A stretch of DNA of 64,000 bases, from contig NZ_UAVD01000006.1 of NCBI RefSeq assembly GCF_900460065.1, positions 62,001-126,000 of the forward strand. The letters are read 5' to 3'. This stretch comes from Streptomyces griseus (lineage in GTDB: Bacteria > Actinomycetota > Actinomycetes > Streptomycetales > Streptomycetaceae). Below, piece by piece: positions 40,796 through 49,244 of this stretch. Below the pieces are notes generated by a model. It saw only the letters and a list, made by a program, of their open reading frames with translations, did not search any database and was not told the origin of the DNA. A program made the position numbers and the translations under genes. How positions within the stretch are numbered: position 1 is the first letter of the stretch; every line of letters begins with the position of its first letter.

Positions 40796-43700
40796 CGTGC
40801 GCCCCCTCGCAGCTCGACCAGGTCGGCCAGTTCCGCGTCGGTCAGTTCGGTCAGTGCCGCCTCGCCCGAGCCGAGCACCGCGTCCGCGAGCCCCTGCTTC
40901 CGGGTGAGCATCTCGGCGATCCGGTCCTCGATCGTGCCTTCGGCGATCAGCCGGTGCACCTGCACCGGCTGTGTCTGGCCGATGCGGTACGCCCGGTCCG
41001 TCGCCTGCGCCTCGACCGCCGGATTCCACCAGCGGTCGAAGTGCACGACATGGCCGGCCCGGGTGAGGTTGAGCCCGGTGCCCGCCGCCTTGAGGGACAG
41101 CAGGAACACCGGGGCCTCCCCCGACTGGAAGCGGTTCACCATCTCCTCGCGCCGGGCCACGGGCGTACCGCCGTGCAGGAACTGCGTGGCCACCCCGCGC
41201 GCGGCCAGGTGTTCCTCCAGCAGCCGGGCCATCTGTACGTACTGGGTGAAGACCAGCACCGATCCCTGCTCGGCCAGGATCGTGTCCAGGAGTTCGTCCA
41301 GCAGCTCGACCTTCCCCGACCGGTCCGCGATCCGCGGATCTTCCTCCTTGAGGTACTGCGCCGGGTGGTTGCAGATCTGCTTCAGCGCCGTCAGCAGCTT
41401 CATCACGAGCCCCCGCCGCTCGAAACCGTCGGCGGCGGAGATCTCCGCCAGGGTCTCGCGGACCACCGCCTCGTACAGTCCGGTCTGTTCCCGCGTCAGC
41501 GACACGGCCCGGTCGGTCTCGGTCTTCGGCGGCAGCTCCGGTGCGATCCCCGGATCGGACTTCCGGCGGCGCAGCAGGAACGGCCGCACCAGCGCCGCGA
41601 GCCGCTCGGCCGCGCCCGGGTCGTTGCCGCCCTCGACCGCTGCCGCGTACCGCGTGCGGAAGGCGCCGAGCCGGCCGAGCAGACCGGGTGTCGTCCAGTC
41701 CAGGATCGCCCACAGCTCCGACAGGTTGTTCTCGACGGGTGTGCCCGTGAGCGCGACGCGGGCCCGGGCCCCGATCGTCCGCAGTTGCTTGGCCGTCGCC
41801 GAGTGCGGGTTCTTGACGTGCTGCGCCTCGTCGATGACGACCATGCCCCAGGACGCGGCCGCGAGCCGGGGCGCGTCGAGGCGCATCGTGCCGTACGTCG
41901 TCAGGACGAACTCTCCGTCCACCACGCCTTCCAGGGAGCGCGACGCGCCGTGGAAACGACGTACGGGGGTGCCCGGCGCGAACCTCTCGATCTCCCGCTG
42001 CCAGTTGCCCATCAACGACGTCGGGCACACCACCAGCGTCGGACCGGCCGCGTCGCGGTCGCTCTGCCGGTGCAGATGGAGGGCGATGAGCGTGATCGTC
42101 TTGCCGAGGCCCATGTCGTCGGCGAGGCAGCCGCCGAGGCCGAGCGACGTCATCGTGTTCAGCCAGTTCAGGCCGCGCAACTGGTAGTCGCGCAAGGTCG
42201 CGGTGAGCGCCTCGGGCTGTCCGATCGACTGCTGGGAGGCGGATTCCGGGTCGGCCAGCCTCTTCCGCAAGCGCTGGAGCCAGCCGGTCGCCGCCACCTC
42301 GACGCGACGGCCGTCCACCTCCGTCGAACCGGTCAGCACCGCGCCCAGAGCATCGATCGGGGTGACCTTGCGGTCCTGGGTGTCCCGGGCGCGGCGCGCC
42401 TCCTCGGGATCGATGAGCACCCACTGGTCGCGCAGTCGCACGATGGGCCGCGTGGACTCGGCGAGCCGGTCCAGCTCCTCACGGGTCAGCTTCCGGTCGC
42501 CGAGGGCGAACCGCCAGTCGAACGACAGCAGCGCGTCGGCGGAGAGGAACGAGGGGACGTCCGCGGCGGTGCGCTTCCGCGCCCCCGCCCCCGGCACGAG
42601 GCCCTCCGGGCCCATGGAGTCGCGGCCCGTGACGTCCTGGTCGTCCGGGCCGATCACGGCGCGCGCGGTGAGCTTCCTGACCAGTTCCTTGGGCCAGTGC
42701 ACCGGTACTCCGGCGGCGGCGAGCGCACGCGAGGCGGACCCCAGCAACTCGGCGATCTCCTCGTCGGCCGGTTCCACCGAGTCCGGTACCGCGGCGGAGA
42801 GCAACGGTGCCAGCGGCGGCCAGGCGCGGGCGGCCCGGCGCAGGGTCAGGAGGGCGTCCATCCGGGCCCGTGGCCCGAACGCGGCGGCGGCCCGCGAGTC
42901 GCCCGCCCACACCTCGGCCGCGTCGGCGACGAGGGAGGGGTCGCTGACACTGTGCATCTGCAGCACGGCCCGGAACGACGGCCTGGCCACGTCCGGACCG
43001 GACCACGGCTCCACCGCTCCCGGAGTGGCCTCCGAGTCCGTCGCTGTGCCGTTCGGGCCCGAGGTCACGCCCGCGACCTCGATACGCAACGAGAGCCGTA
43101 CGCCCGCGTCGTGACCGGCCGCCACATCGGCCGCCCAGGCGCGCCCCCCGGGCAGATGCTGCGGCTGCTGGGAGGTGAACGCGGGGCCGGCCGCGGCGAA
43201 TCCGGCGGCGGGCGTACGCGGCATCGCGTCGGCCACGGCGTCGAGGAACGCGCGCAGCAGGTGCTCCGGTTCGGGCAGCAGCGTCTCGCCGTCGGTGCCG
43301 CTCGTGGTCCGCGCCTCCCCGGCTCCCCCCGGCCCGGCATCCTCGTCCGGAACGGGTGTCGCGTGGGCGGTCGGCGGCATCGACGCGGCCAGTTCCCGGA
43401 CCCGTTCGAGGTCCTCGGCGCTCAACGGCCCGATCCGCCAGGCGTCGTGGTCGCCACTGCTCAGCCCCGGCAGCAGGAGGCCACGAGCGACGAACTGGAG
43501 AGCGAGGAGCGCGGCGGCGCCCCAGAAGGCGGTGGCGGGCGAGGCGCCCGCGACGGCGCGTGCCCGGGTCAGGACCGGCAGCGCGTCCCGCACGGGCAGG
43601 TGCCGCGCCGTCACCGTACGGGGACGCAGGTCGCCCTCCACGACGGTCAGCTCCGACAGGGTCCCGGAGAGGTCGGAAGGAGTGGTGGTGCCGCCGTCCG

Positions 43701-43911
43701 GATTCCAGAACGCGATGCTGCCGGTACGGGCCGGGTCCGCGGGGACGAAGACCGCGCAGCAGCGGGCCAGTTCGGCGATCTCGGAGGGCGTTGCCGCAGG
43801 GTGCCTGTGCACAGCGATGTCAGGTTCCTCAAATTTGACTAGTGGGCGGAGTCGCCGAGGGTACTCCATTTCAAGCGACGGCACGCCTGGGGGATAGGTG
43901 GCGTGCGTCAC
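40792..43911 (-). CDS. SNF2 family DEAD/DEAH helicase
   Basis: A 1039-residue ATPase. The N-terminal ~480 residues are an Ala-rich SNF2-N-like domain specific to bacterial members. The motor has Walker A DDMGLGKTITLIAL, a DEAQ box (VVIDEAQHVKNP), ALTGTPVENNLSELW, and the helicase C-terminal GTGLNLTRAGHVVHFDRWWNP with DRAYRIGQTQPV. AAGGAG lies 5 nt before the GTG at 43911. Coupled by ATGA to the SWIM gene. It likely translocates on double-stranded nucleic acid to remodel bound proteins such as RNA polymerase (as RapA does), by family analogy. Confidence 0.94.
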   Translation of the reverse strand: MTHATYPPGVPSLEMEYPRRLRPLVKFEEPDIAVHRHPAATPSEIAELARCCAVFVPADPARTGSIAFWNPDGGTTTPSDLSGTLSELTVVEGDLRPRTVTARHLPVRDALPVLTRARAVAGASPATAFWGAAALLALQFVARGLLLPGLSSGDHDAWRIGPLSAEDLERVRELAASMPPTAHATPVPDEDAGPGGAGEARTTSGTDGETLLPEPEHLLRAFLDAVADAMPRTPAAGFAAAGPAFTSQQPQHLPGGRAWAADVAAGHDAGVRLSLRIEVAGVTSGPNGTATDSEATPGAVEPWSGPDVARPSFRAVLQMHSVSDPSLVADAAEVWAGDSRAAAAFGPRARMDALLTLRRAARAWPPLAPLLSAAVPDSVEPADEEIAELLGSASRALAAAGVPVHWPKELVRKLTARAVIGPDDQDVTGRDSMGPEGLVPGAGARKRTAADVPSFLSADALLSFDWRFALGDRKLTREELDRLAESTRPIVRLRDQWVLIDPEEARRARDTQDRKVTPIDALGAVLTGSTEVDGRRVEVAATGWLQRLRKRLADPESASQQSIGQPEALTATLRDYQLRGLNWLNTMTSLGLGGCLADDMGLGKTITLIALHLHRQSDRDAAGPTLVVCPTSLMGNWQREIERFAPGTPVRRFHGASRSLEGVVDGEFVLTTYGTMRLDAPRLAAASWGMVVIDEAQHVKNPHSATAKQLRTIGARARVALTGTPVENNLSELWAILDWTTPGLLGRLGAFRTRYAAAVEGGNDPGAAERLAALVRPFLLRRRKSDPGIAPELPPKTETDRAVSLTREQTGLYEAVVRETLAEISAADGFERRGLVMKLLTALKQICNHPAQYLKEEDPRIADRSGKVELLDELLDTILAEQGSVLVFTQYVQMARLLEEHLAARGVATQFLHGGTPVARREEMVNRFQSGEAPVFLLSLKAAGTGLNLTRAGHVVHFDRWWNPAVEAQATDRAYRIGQTQPVQVHRLIAEGTIEDRIAEMLTRKQGLADAVLGSGEAALTELTDAELADLVELRGGAR

Positions 43912-44069
43912 TTCTTCTCCTTTCCTGCCTCCGGTGGTGCAGCCAGCCCCACCACCGGGCACGGGGGTCTGCCCCAGGGGGACCGGGGTGGTGGCGCCAT
44001 GGCTCCCGCCGGCCCCCGGACCGTACGTTCCATGAGGTCAGCGCACATGTTCCAGAAACCGGAGACGCC

Positions 44070-45218
44070 ATGCCCCAGGCGACAGCCACTGTTGCGGACC
44101 CCGCCGGCGAAGACGGCCCGGAGCGTCCGGCCGACGTTCCCGGGGCGGTCGCCGGAAGCGACTTCGCGCCGCTGCTGCGCACCGTGCGGGAACAGGGACT
44201 GCTGGAGCGCCGCACGGACCGGTATGTGCTCGGCATCGCCACCAATCTGGCCGCCCTGGCCGCGGTGATCACCGGATTCGTCCTGCTGGGCGACACTTGG
44301 TGGAGCCTGCTCCTCACCTTCCCGCTGGCGGTGTTCTGGACCCGTACGGCCTTCGTCGCCCATGACGCGGGGCACGCCCAGATATCCGGCGACCGCAGGA
44401 CGAGCAGGCTGATCGGTCTCGTCCACGCCAATCTGCTCCTCGGTATGAACGAGTCGTGGTGGAACGACAAGCACGTACGCCACCACGCCAACCCGAACCA
44501 CATCGACAAGGACCCCGATGTCGGTGTCGGCGCCCTGGTCTGGACCCAGAAGCAGGCGGCGCAGCGCGAGGGGTTCGCCCGCCGGCTCACCAGGAACCAG
44601 GCCCGGCTGTTCTTCCCGATGCTCCTTCTCGAAGGCATCGCCCTGAAGATCTACGGATTCCAGTTCCTGCGCCGCCAGCCCCTCCGGGAGCGGGCCGTCT
44701 CGGGGCTGCTGCTGACCGCCCACTTCGCCCTCGGCGCGACGCTGCTGCTCAGCACGGTGTCCCCGGGCAAGGCGATCGTCTTCGCCCTGGTGCTGCACGC
44801 GCTGTTCGGCCTCCACCTGGGATTGGCCTTCGCACCGAACCACAAGGGGATGGAGATGCCCGACCCCGACGGCGAGCGCTGGGGCCACCTCCAGCGACAG
44901 GTCCTGACCTCGCGGAACGTACGCGGCGGCGTCGTGACCGACTGGTTCCTCGGGGGGCTGAACTACCAGATCGAGCACCACCTCTTCCCGAGCATGCCCC
45001 GTCCCAACCTGCGCCTCGCCCAGCCCCTCGTCAAGGCGTACTGCGCAGGTATCGGCATGCCGTACGCGGAGACCGGCCTGATCGAGTCCTACCGGCAGGC
45101 GTTGTCGCACATGCACGAGGTCGGCGAACCGCTGCGCCGGCGCGGCCGACGGGGAACGCGAGGACGCGCGGAAGCGTTCACACGACAGGAGCGGCGCCGG
45201 CCGCGAAGGAGGCGATGA
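44070..45218 (+). CDS. Membrane fatty acid desaturase
   Basis: A 382-residue di-iron membrane desaturase. Three His boxes are intact: HDAGH (98-102), HVRHH (135-139) and QIEHH (300-304). The Gln in the third box is typical of acyl-lipid front-end (delta-5/6-like) enzymes and mycobacterial DesA3-like proteins. Hydrophobic spans lie around 55-92 and 210-250. GGAG is 5 nt before the ATG. The stop overlaps a possible start of the next small gene (ATGA), which may encode a partner. Regiospecificity not deducible. Confidence 0.93.
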   Translation: MPQATATVADPAGEDGPERPADVPGAVAGSDFAPLLRTVREQGLLERRTDRYVLGIATNLAALAAVITGFVLLGDTWWSLLLTFPLAVFWTRTAFVAHDAGHAQISGDRRTSRLIGLVHANLLLGMNESWWNDKHVRHHANPNHIDKDPDVGVGALVWTQKQAAQREGFARRLTRNQARLFFPMLLLEGIALKIYGFQFLRRQPLRERAVSGLLLTAHFALGATLLLSTVSPGKAIVFALVLHALFGLHLGLAFAPNHKGMEMPDPDGERWGHLQRQVLTSRNVRGGVVTDWFLGGLNYQIEHHLFPSMPRPNLRLAQPLVKAYCAGIGMPYAETGLIESYRQALSHMHEVGEPLRRRGRRGTRGRAEAFTRQERRRPRRRR

Positions 45219-45220
45219 CC

Positions 45221-45403
45221 ATGTCGAATGGTGCGAAGGTAGCTGTCGGGGGAGTGCTCGCGGCAGCCGTCCTGTGGCCCCTGATCGGATTCTGGTGGGC
45301 GCTGCTGGTCGTGATCGGCGTTCCCGTGGCGGGCTATCTGCTGCTGGACCCGTCCCAGCGGCGCAGACTCCGCAGGATCAACCGCAAGCAGATCGGCCGC
45401 TGA
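45221..45403 (+). CDS. Small membrane protein downstream of the desaturase
   Basis: A 60-residue protein with one long or two short hydrophobic spans (VGGVLAAAVLWPLIG and WWALLVVIGVPVAGYLLL) and a basic tail (RRRLRRINRKQ). GGAGG is 8 nt before the ATG at 45221; an ATG at 45215 overlaps the desaturase stop as ATGA but is too close to GGAGG. Translational coupling suggests a functional link with the desaturase. No family recognised. Confidence 0.7.
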   Translation: MSNGAKVAVGGVLAAAVLWPLIGFWWALLVVIGVPVAGYLLLDPSQRRRLRRINRKQIGR

Positions 45404-45423
45404 GCCCGGATCGCCTTGGGCTC
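45402..45423. terminator. Short hairpin between convergent genes
   Basis: GAGCCC (45402-45407) pairs with GGGCTC (45418-45423), overlapping the stop codon of the small membrane-protein gene and followed closely by the end of the leftward gene at 45434. Confidence 0.35.
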
Positions 45424-45433
45424 GACGGGGATG

Positions 45434-46318
45434 TCACGCGGGGCGGGCGGCCAAGCCGTCGAGGGCCGCGAGCAGCCCGGGCAGCGCGGCGCCGCGCCTG
45501 ACGGGAATGACCGTGCCCGGCTCCTCGTCCAGCAGGAAGAGGGCGATGTCGTCGGTCCGGGCCACCATCGACCACCCCGGGCCGTCGACGCGCAGCGTCC
45601 GTGCGTCGGCCGAGGCGTACGAGGAACGGATCCGCCCGGCCGGCGGCGGCTCCTTGGTATAGGCGGTCGCCTCCGACAGGGCCCTGCGGACACCGGGGTG
45701 CCGGGGAGCTGAGAAGGGCTCGCCGTCCCGCTCGCTTCCGGCATCGCCCGACTGCTCGCCCCCGGCTCCGCTCCCCGGCTCTCCCTCGGCGCCCGGCCGT
45801 GAGCCCTCCACCCCGTCGAGCTGCTCGCGCCACATCGACCACTGCGCTGCGATCTCGTCCGCCCCGAGCCTTCGCTGCGCCGGGCCCCAGGCCTCCGCGT
45901 CGGGCGGGGCCAGGGGTGCCGGGCCGTCCCCGTCCACAGCCGGATCGTGCGGATCCGGCACACCGGGCGCGGAGACGGCGAGGTCCATCGGCCAGCCCGG
46001 CAGCGCGCACACCATGGAGCGTTCGTCGGGGGAGAGGTCGTGCTCCATGCCGCAGTCCCAGGCGGCGATGGCGACGGCCACCTGGGAGGCGTCCTCGACG
46101 ACCACGGTCCACCGGGCTCCGTCGCCGTCCTGCCCGAGGACGAGCCCGTAACCCTCCTCGTACGGTTCGAGCGCGAGCGCGCCGCACGCCGCCACGTAGT
46201 CGTCCCCCAGCACGCTGGGGAACCGCGCCGGGGTCAGCATCATCGCGGTCAGCACCAGCAGCGCGTCGTCGGCGACATCACTGTCCACGCCTGCCACGGT
46301 GTTCTCCTCGTCGCTCAT
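45434..46318 (-). CDS. Acidic hypothetical protein
   Basis: A 294-residue soluble acidic protein. The N-terminal half (LVLTAMMLTPARFPSVLGDDY; RWTVVVEDASQVAVAIAAWDCG) resembles conserved Streptomyces hypothetical proteins; a Gly/Glu/Ser-rich linker (about 155-215) leads to a C-terminal domain (RTLRVDGPGWSMVARTDDIALFLLDE). No catalytic motif seen. I do not recognise a function. Confidence 0.7.
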   Translation of the reverse strand: MSDEENTVAGVDSDVADDALLVLTAMMLTPARFPSVLGDDYVAACGALALEPYEEGYGLVLGQDGDGARWTVVVEDASQVAVAIAAWDCGMEHDLSPDERSMVCALPGWPMDLAVSAPGVPDPHDPAVDGDGPAPLAPPDAEAWGPAQRRLGADEIAAQWSMWREQLDGVEGSRPGAEGEPGSGAGGEQSGDAGSERDGEPFSAPRHPGVRRALSEATAYTKEPPPAGRIRSSYASADARTLRVDGPGWSMVARTDDIALFLLDEEPGTVIPVRRGAALPGLLAALDGLAARPA

Positions 46319-46520
46319 CGCCCGCCTCCTCATCGCCCGGTCCGGCGTCCCCGCATCCGTCGGCGCACCCTAACTACTCGGTAACCTCCGCGTCGAGGCC
46401 CCGGCGAACAGGAACGAACCGGAGCCGCGCCCATCCCGCTCACCTACGGGAAGGCCGAAGGGCAGGGCCCGGGGGAGGCTGCCGCGTAAGGTTGGACCAC
46501 CGGCCGAACGAGGGGGCAGC

Positions 46521-47411
46521 GTGGTGAAGCGGTACGACCGGCTGAAGGAGATTCAGCGACTCGACCCCGAGCGGGACTTCCTGGAGATCTACCGCCTCAC
46601 CGTCACCCACGAATTCCCCTGGGACGTCACCCGCGCCCTCGAACTGGCCCTCTACCGCACCTATGCCGTGCCCAGCATCGGCCGACTCCTCGACGAGACA
46701 GCGGAGTTGACGGAGCGCTCCCAGAAGCGCTACGACGACACCGCTCTGCTGCTCGACACCGTCGTGGAGCACGGTTTCGACACCGACGACGGCCGCACCG
46801 CCGTCCGCCGCATCAACCGGATGCACCGCAGCTACGACATCAGCAACGACGACATGCGCTATGTCCTGTGCACGTTCGTCGTCACCCCGAAGCGCTGGCT
46901 GGACCGCTTCGGCTGGCGGCGGCTGTGCTGCCACGAGAGGGCCGCCTTCGCCGCCTACTACCGCACGCTCGGCGCGCATATGGGGATCAGGGAGGTTCCG
47001 GAGACCTACGAGGACTTCGAGCGCGCCCTCGACGCCTACGAGCACGAGCATTTCGGGTGGGACGAAGGAGCCCGCCGGGTGGCCGACGCGACCCTGGCCC
47101 TGATGGCGTCCTGGTATCCGGCGCCCCTCGCCCCGCTGGTGCGGGGGGCCAGCCTCGCGCTCCTGGACGACTCGTTGCTCGGGGCGTTCCGCTACCCCCG
47201 CCCGGGTCCGGTGGCCCGCGGGGTGACCAGGGGCGCGCTCCGGCTCCGGGCCCGAGCCGTCCGGCTCCTGCCGCCCCGGAGGACCCCCCACTACGCGCGC
47301 CAGAACCCCGAGATCAAGGGCTATCCGAACGGGTACGAGATCGCCGAGCTCGGTACGTTCCCCACGCCGGGCGTCCGTGGCTGCCCGGTTCCCGGCCACC
47401 GTCGGCCGTAG
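46521..47411 (+). CDS. MpaB-like oxygenase family protein (DUF2236)
   Basis: A 296-residue protein. It belongs to the latex-clearing/MpaB-type family of predicted heme-dependent oxygenases by the segments YDDTALLLDTVVEHGFDTDDG, AVRRINRMHRSYDISNDDMRYVL and TPKRWLDRFGWRR, where the RMH motif holds a candidate heme-ligand His. Two tandem GTG starts at 46521 and 46524 follow AGGGGG. Substrate unknown. Terminated by the hairpin at 47438-47463. Confidence 0.82.
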   Translation: MVKRYDRLKEIQRLDPERDFLEIYRLTVTHEFPWDVTRALELALYRTYAVPSIGRLLDETAELTERSQKRYDDTALLLDTVVEHGFDTDDGRTAVRRINRMHRSYDISNDDMRYVLCTFVVTPKRWLDRFGWRRLCCHERAAFAAYYRTLGAHMGIREVPETYEDFERALDAYEHEHFGWDEGARRVADATLALMASWYPAPLAPLVRGASLALLDDSLLGAFRYPRPGPVARGVTRGALRLRARAVRLLPPRRTPHYARQNPEIKGYPNGYEIAELGTFPTPGVRGCPVPGHRRP

Positions 47412-47437
47412 CGGTCAGCCGCCGAGTGACGCGACGT

Positions 47438-47463
47438 GCCCCGCTCCGGATCAGGAGCGGGGC
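47438..47463. terminator. Strong hairpin between convergent genes
   Basis: Arms GCCCCGCTCC (47438-47447) and GGAGCGGGGC (47454-47463) pair exactly with a 6-nt loop, 26 bp after the MpaB-like gene stop and before the end of the convergent methyltransferase gene. Confidence 0.7.
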
Positions 47464-47525
47464 CGCCACGGCAGCCCCCGGCCTCGACGTGTCCGTACGG
47501 TGATGGGTCCGGCCGTGCCCCCGGC

Positions 47526-48128
47526 TCAGGCCTGCCTGACCGCCAGGGCGAGGAAGCGGTCGTCCTCGTCCGTGTAGGACTCCAGCCGCCACCCCGCACC
47601 CGCCAGCAGCACGCGCAGCCTCGGCTCGGCCCGCAGGTCGTCCTCGGTGACGGTCCGCCCCTGGCGTGCGGCGAGCGCGGCCCGGCCGATCGGGTGGAAC
47701 AACGCCAGGACCCCGCCCGGCCGGACCACACGGGCGAGTTCCGCGGCATCGGCCTCGGGGCTGGCCAGATGAGAGATCAGCCCCGCTCCGAACACCGCGT
47801 CCAGGGCTCCGTCACGCAGCGGCAGCCGTGCGACGTCGGCCCGGACGAGTGTCCCGCTGCCCCCTCGCCCGGCCCGCACCGCCGCCTCCAGCATGGCCGG
47901 GGTCAGGTCGACGCCCAGCACGGTTCCCTCCGGACCGACTGCGGCCCGCAGCGCCGGCAGCGCGCGTCCCGTTCCGCAGCCCGCGTCGAGCACGGCATCG
48001 CCGGGACGCAGCCCGAGCAGTCCGGCCGCGGTGGCGTAGGCGGGGCCGTCGTCGGGGAACCGGCTGTCCCAGCCGGCCGCACGCGGAGTGAAGAAGTCCA
48101 GGACGTGATGGGTGTGGTCGTCGGCCAT
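47526..48128 (-). CDS. SAM-dependent methyltransferase (UbiE-like)
   Basis: A 200-residue protein. VLDAGCGTGRALPAL is motif I, VLGVDLTPAMLEAA motif II and VVRPGGVLALFHP motif III, the usual class I set. The conserved VLDFFTPRAAGWDSRF start is shared with UbiE/Coq5-like members in Actinobacteria. Substrate unknown. Confidence 0.85.
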   Translation of the reverse strand: MADDHTHHVLDFFTPRAAGWDSRFPDDGPAYATAAGLLGLRPGDAVLDAGCGTGRALPALRAAVGPEGTVLGVDLTPAMLEAAVRAGRGGSGTLVRADVARLPLRDGALDAVFGAGLISHLASPEADAAELARVVRPGGVLALFHPIGRAALAARQGRTVTEDDLRAEPRLRVLLAGAGWRLESYTDEDDRFLALAVRQA

Positions 48129-48153
48129 GGGGACATGATCGCGCGACCGGAGT

Positions 48154-48175
48154 GGGGCCCGCCACCAACGGCCCC
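48154..48175. terminator. Hairpin after the terD gene
   Basis: GGGGCC (48154-48159) and GGCCCC (48170-48175) pair with a 10-nt loop, 12 bp past the leftward TerD-family gene stop and just upstream of the methyltransferase start. Confidence 0.4.
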
Positions 48176-48186
48176 GATCCGTCGGC

Positions 48187-48762
48187 TCAGACGTTGACGC
48201 CGTAGTCCGAGGCGATGCCCGCCAGCCCGGAGGCGTAACCCTGGCCGACGGCCCGGAACTTCCACTCGGCGCCGTGCCGGTACAGCTCGCCGAAGACCAT
48301 CGCGGTCTCGGTGGAGGCGTCCTCGCTCAGGTCGTACCGGGCGAGCTCGACGCCGTTGGCCCGGTTCACCACGCGGATGAACGCGTTGCGCACCTGACCG
48401 AAGCTCTGGCCCCGGCTCTGGGCGTCGTGGATGGACACGGGGAACACGATCTTCGCGATCTCGGCGGGGACCGACGCCAGGTCGACCTCGACCGACTCGT
48501 CGTCTCCCTCGCCCTCACCCGTCAGGTTGTCACCGGTGTGGCGGACGGAACCGTCGGGGCTGTTGAGGTTGTTGTAGAAGACGAAGTGGGCGTCGGAGAG
48601 GACCTTGCCCGCCTCGGAGCACAGCAGCGCGCTGGCGTCCAGGTCGTGATCGGCTCCGGTCGTGGTCCGTACGTCCCAGCCGAGCCCGACCGTCACGGCG
48701 GTCAGGCCGGGGGCCTCCTTCGACAGGGAGACGTTGCCGCCCTTGGCCAGGGTCACACCCAT
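48187..48762 (-). CDS. terD: TerD family protein
   Basis: A 191-residue cytoplasmic calcium-binding protein of the tellurite-resistance/stress family. [20 protein letters not shown] and [11 protein letters not shown] (Asp-rich Ca site) are diagnostic, as is [25 protein letters not shown]. Streptomyces has many paralogues, here without terA/B/C neighbours. AGGAGG lies 8 nt before the ATG. Confidence 0.95.
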   Translation of the reverse strand: MGVTLAKGGNVSLSKEAPGLTAVTVGLGWDVRTTTGADHDLDASALLCSEAGKVLSDAHFVFYNNLNSPDGSVRHTGDNLTGEGEGDDESVEVDLASVPAEIAKIVFPVSIHDAQSRGQSFGQVRNAFIRVVNRANGVELARYDLSEDASTETAMVFGELYRHGAEWKFRAVGQGYASGLAGIASDYGVNV

Positions 48763-48911
48763 GAATTTTCCTCCTGTGTTCCGTCGGTCCGCGTGTGCGG
48801 TCGGGGCCCCGCGGCGTCAGCGCGTGGGGTCCGGTGATCGGTGCTGCTCTGTTGTCACTCCGGTGGCCGCTGCCCGGACAGACGCTCAGCGCGCCACACC
48901 GGGTTCCGGGA

Positions 48912-48919
48912 TTGCGCAA
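48912..48919. promoter_or_regulatory. TTGCGCAA palindrome (site 1 of 3)
   Basis: Perfect 8-bp palindrome embedded in ATTGCGCAAC, the same decamer as site 3 at 49200-49207. It lies between the tatA stop and the terD start. Confidence 0.35.
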
Positions 48920-48990
48920 CTCCTGAAGTGAGGTTCTGAAGCGAGCGGCGGCGGAGAGGGGCGGGCTCCCGCCCTGCCTCTGTGACGCGG

Positions 48991-49155
48991 TCAGGGCGCG
49001 TTCTCGTCCTTCATCGCCCGGGCCTCGCTCTTGAGGATGCGCATGGATTTCCCCAGCGCGCGGGCGGTGTCCGGCAACTTCTTCGAGCCGAAGACGGCGA
49101 TCACGATGACCGCCAGAATCAGCAGATGCCAGGGTGCCAGTCCGTTGCGCAACAT
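48991..49155 (-). CDS. tatA: TatA-like translocase subunit
   Basis: A 54-residue membrane protein with the TatA layout: a short N-terminus, one hydrophobic helix (HLLILAVIVIAVF), the conserved FGSKKLPDTARALGKSMRILK hinge and amphipathic helix, and a charged tail. It is shorter than housekeeping TatA and encoded alone, 89 bp after the MgtA-type gene. It could form a small or specialised Tat pore. The start codon abuts TTGCGCAA. Confidence 0.85.
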   Translation of the reverse strand: MLRNGLAPWHLLILAVIVIAVFGSKKLPDTARALGKSMRILKSEARAMKDENAP

Positions 49156-49187
49156 TCCGGTCCCGTCCCTCTCTCCATCAGGCGACA

Positions 49188-49219
49188 ACAGTTGCCGCAT
49201 TGCGCAACTGTACAACTGT
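49188..49219. promoter_or_regulatory. Clustered ACAGTTG/CAACTGT half-sites between mgtA-like and tatA genes
   Basis: ACAGTTGC (49188-49195) and GCAACTGT (49204-49211) are an exact inverted repeat with an 8-bp spacer, followed by a third half-site ACAACTGT (49212-49219). TTGCGCAA occurs at 49145-49152 and 49200-49207. Such spacing suits dimeric winged-helix regulators; the nearby ArsR protein is the obvious candidate, or the elements form a transcript hairpin. Confidence 0.5.
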
Positions 49220-49244
49220 CTTCCCGGGCCGGAACGGGCGCCCC

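Noticed and set aside
39086..42187. A 1033-codon rightward open frame across the SWIM and helicase genes
   Set aside because: It is antisense to two genes with clear domain motifs and crosses an intergenic region with non-coding composition.
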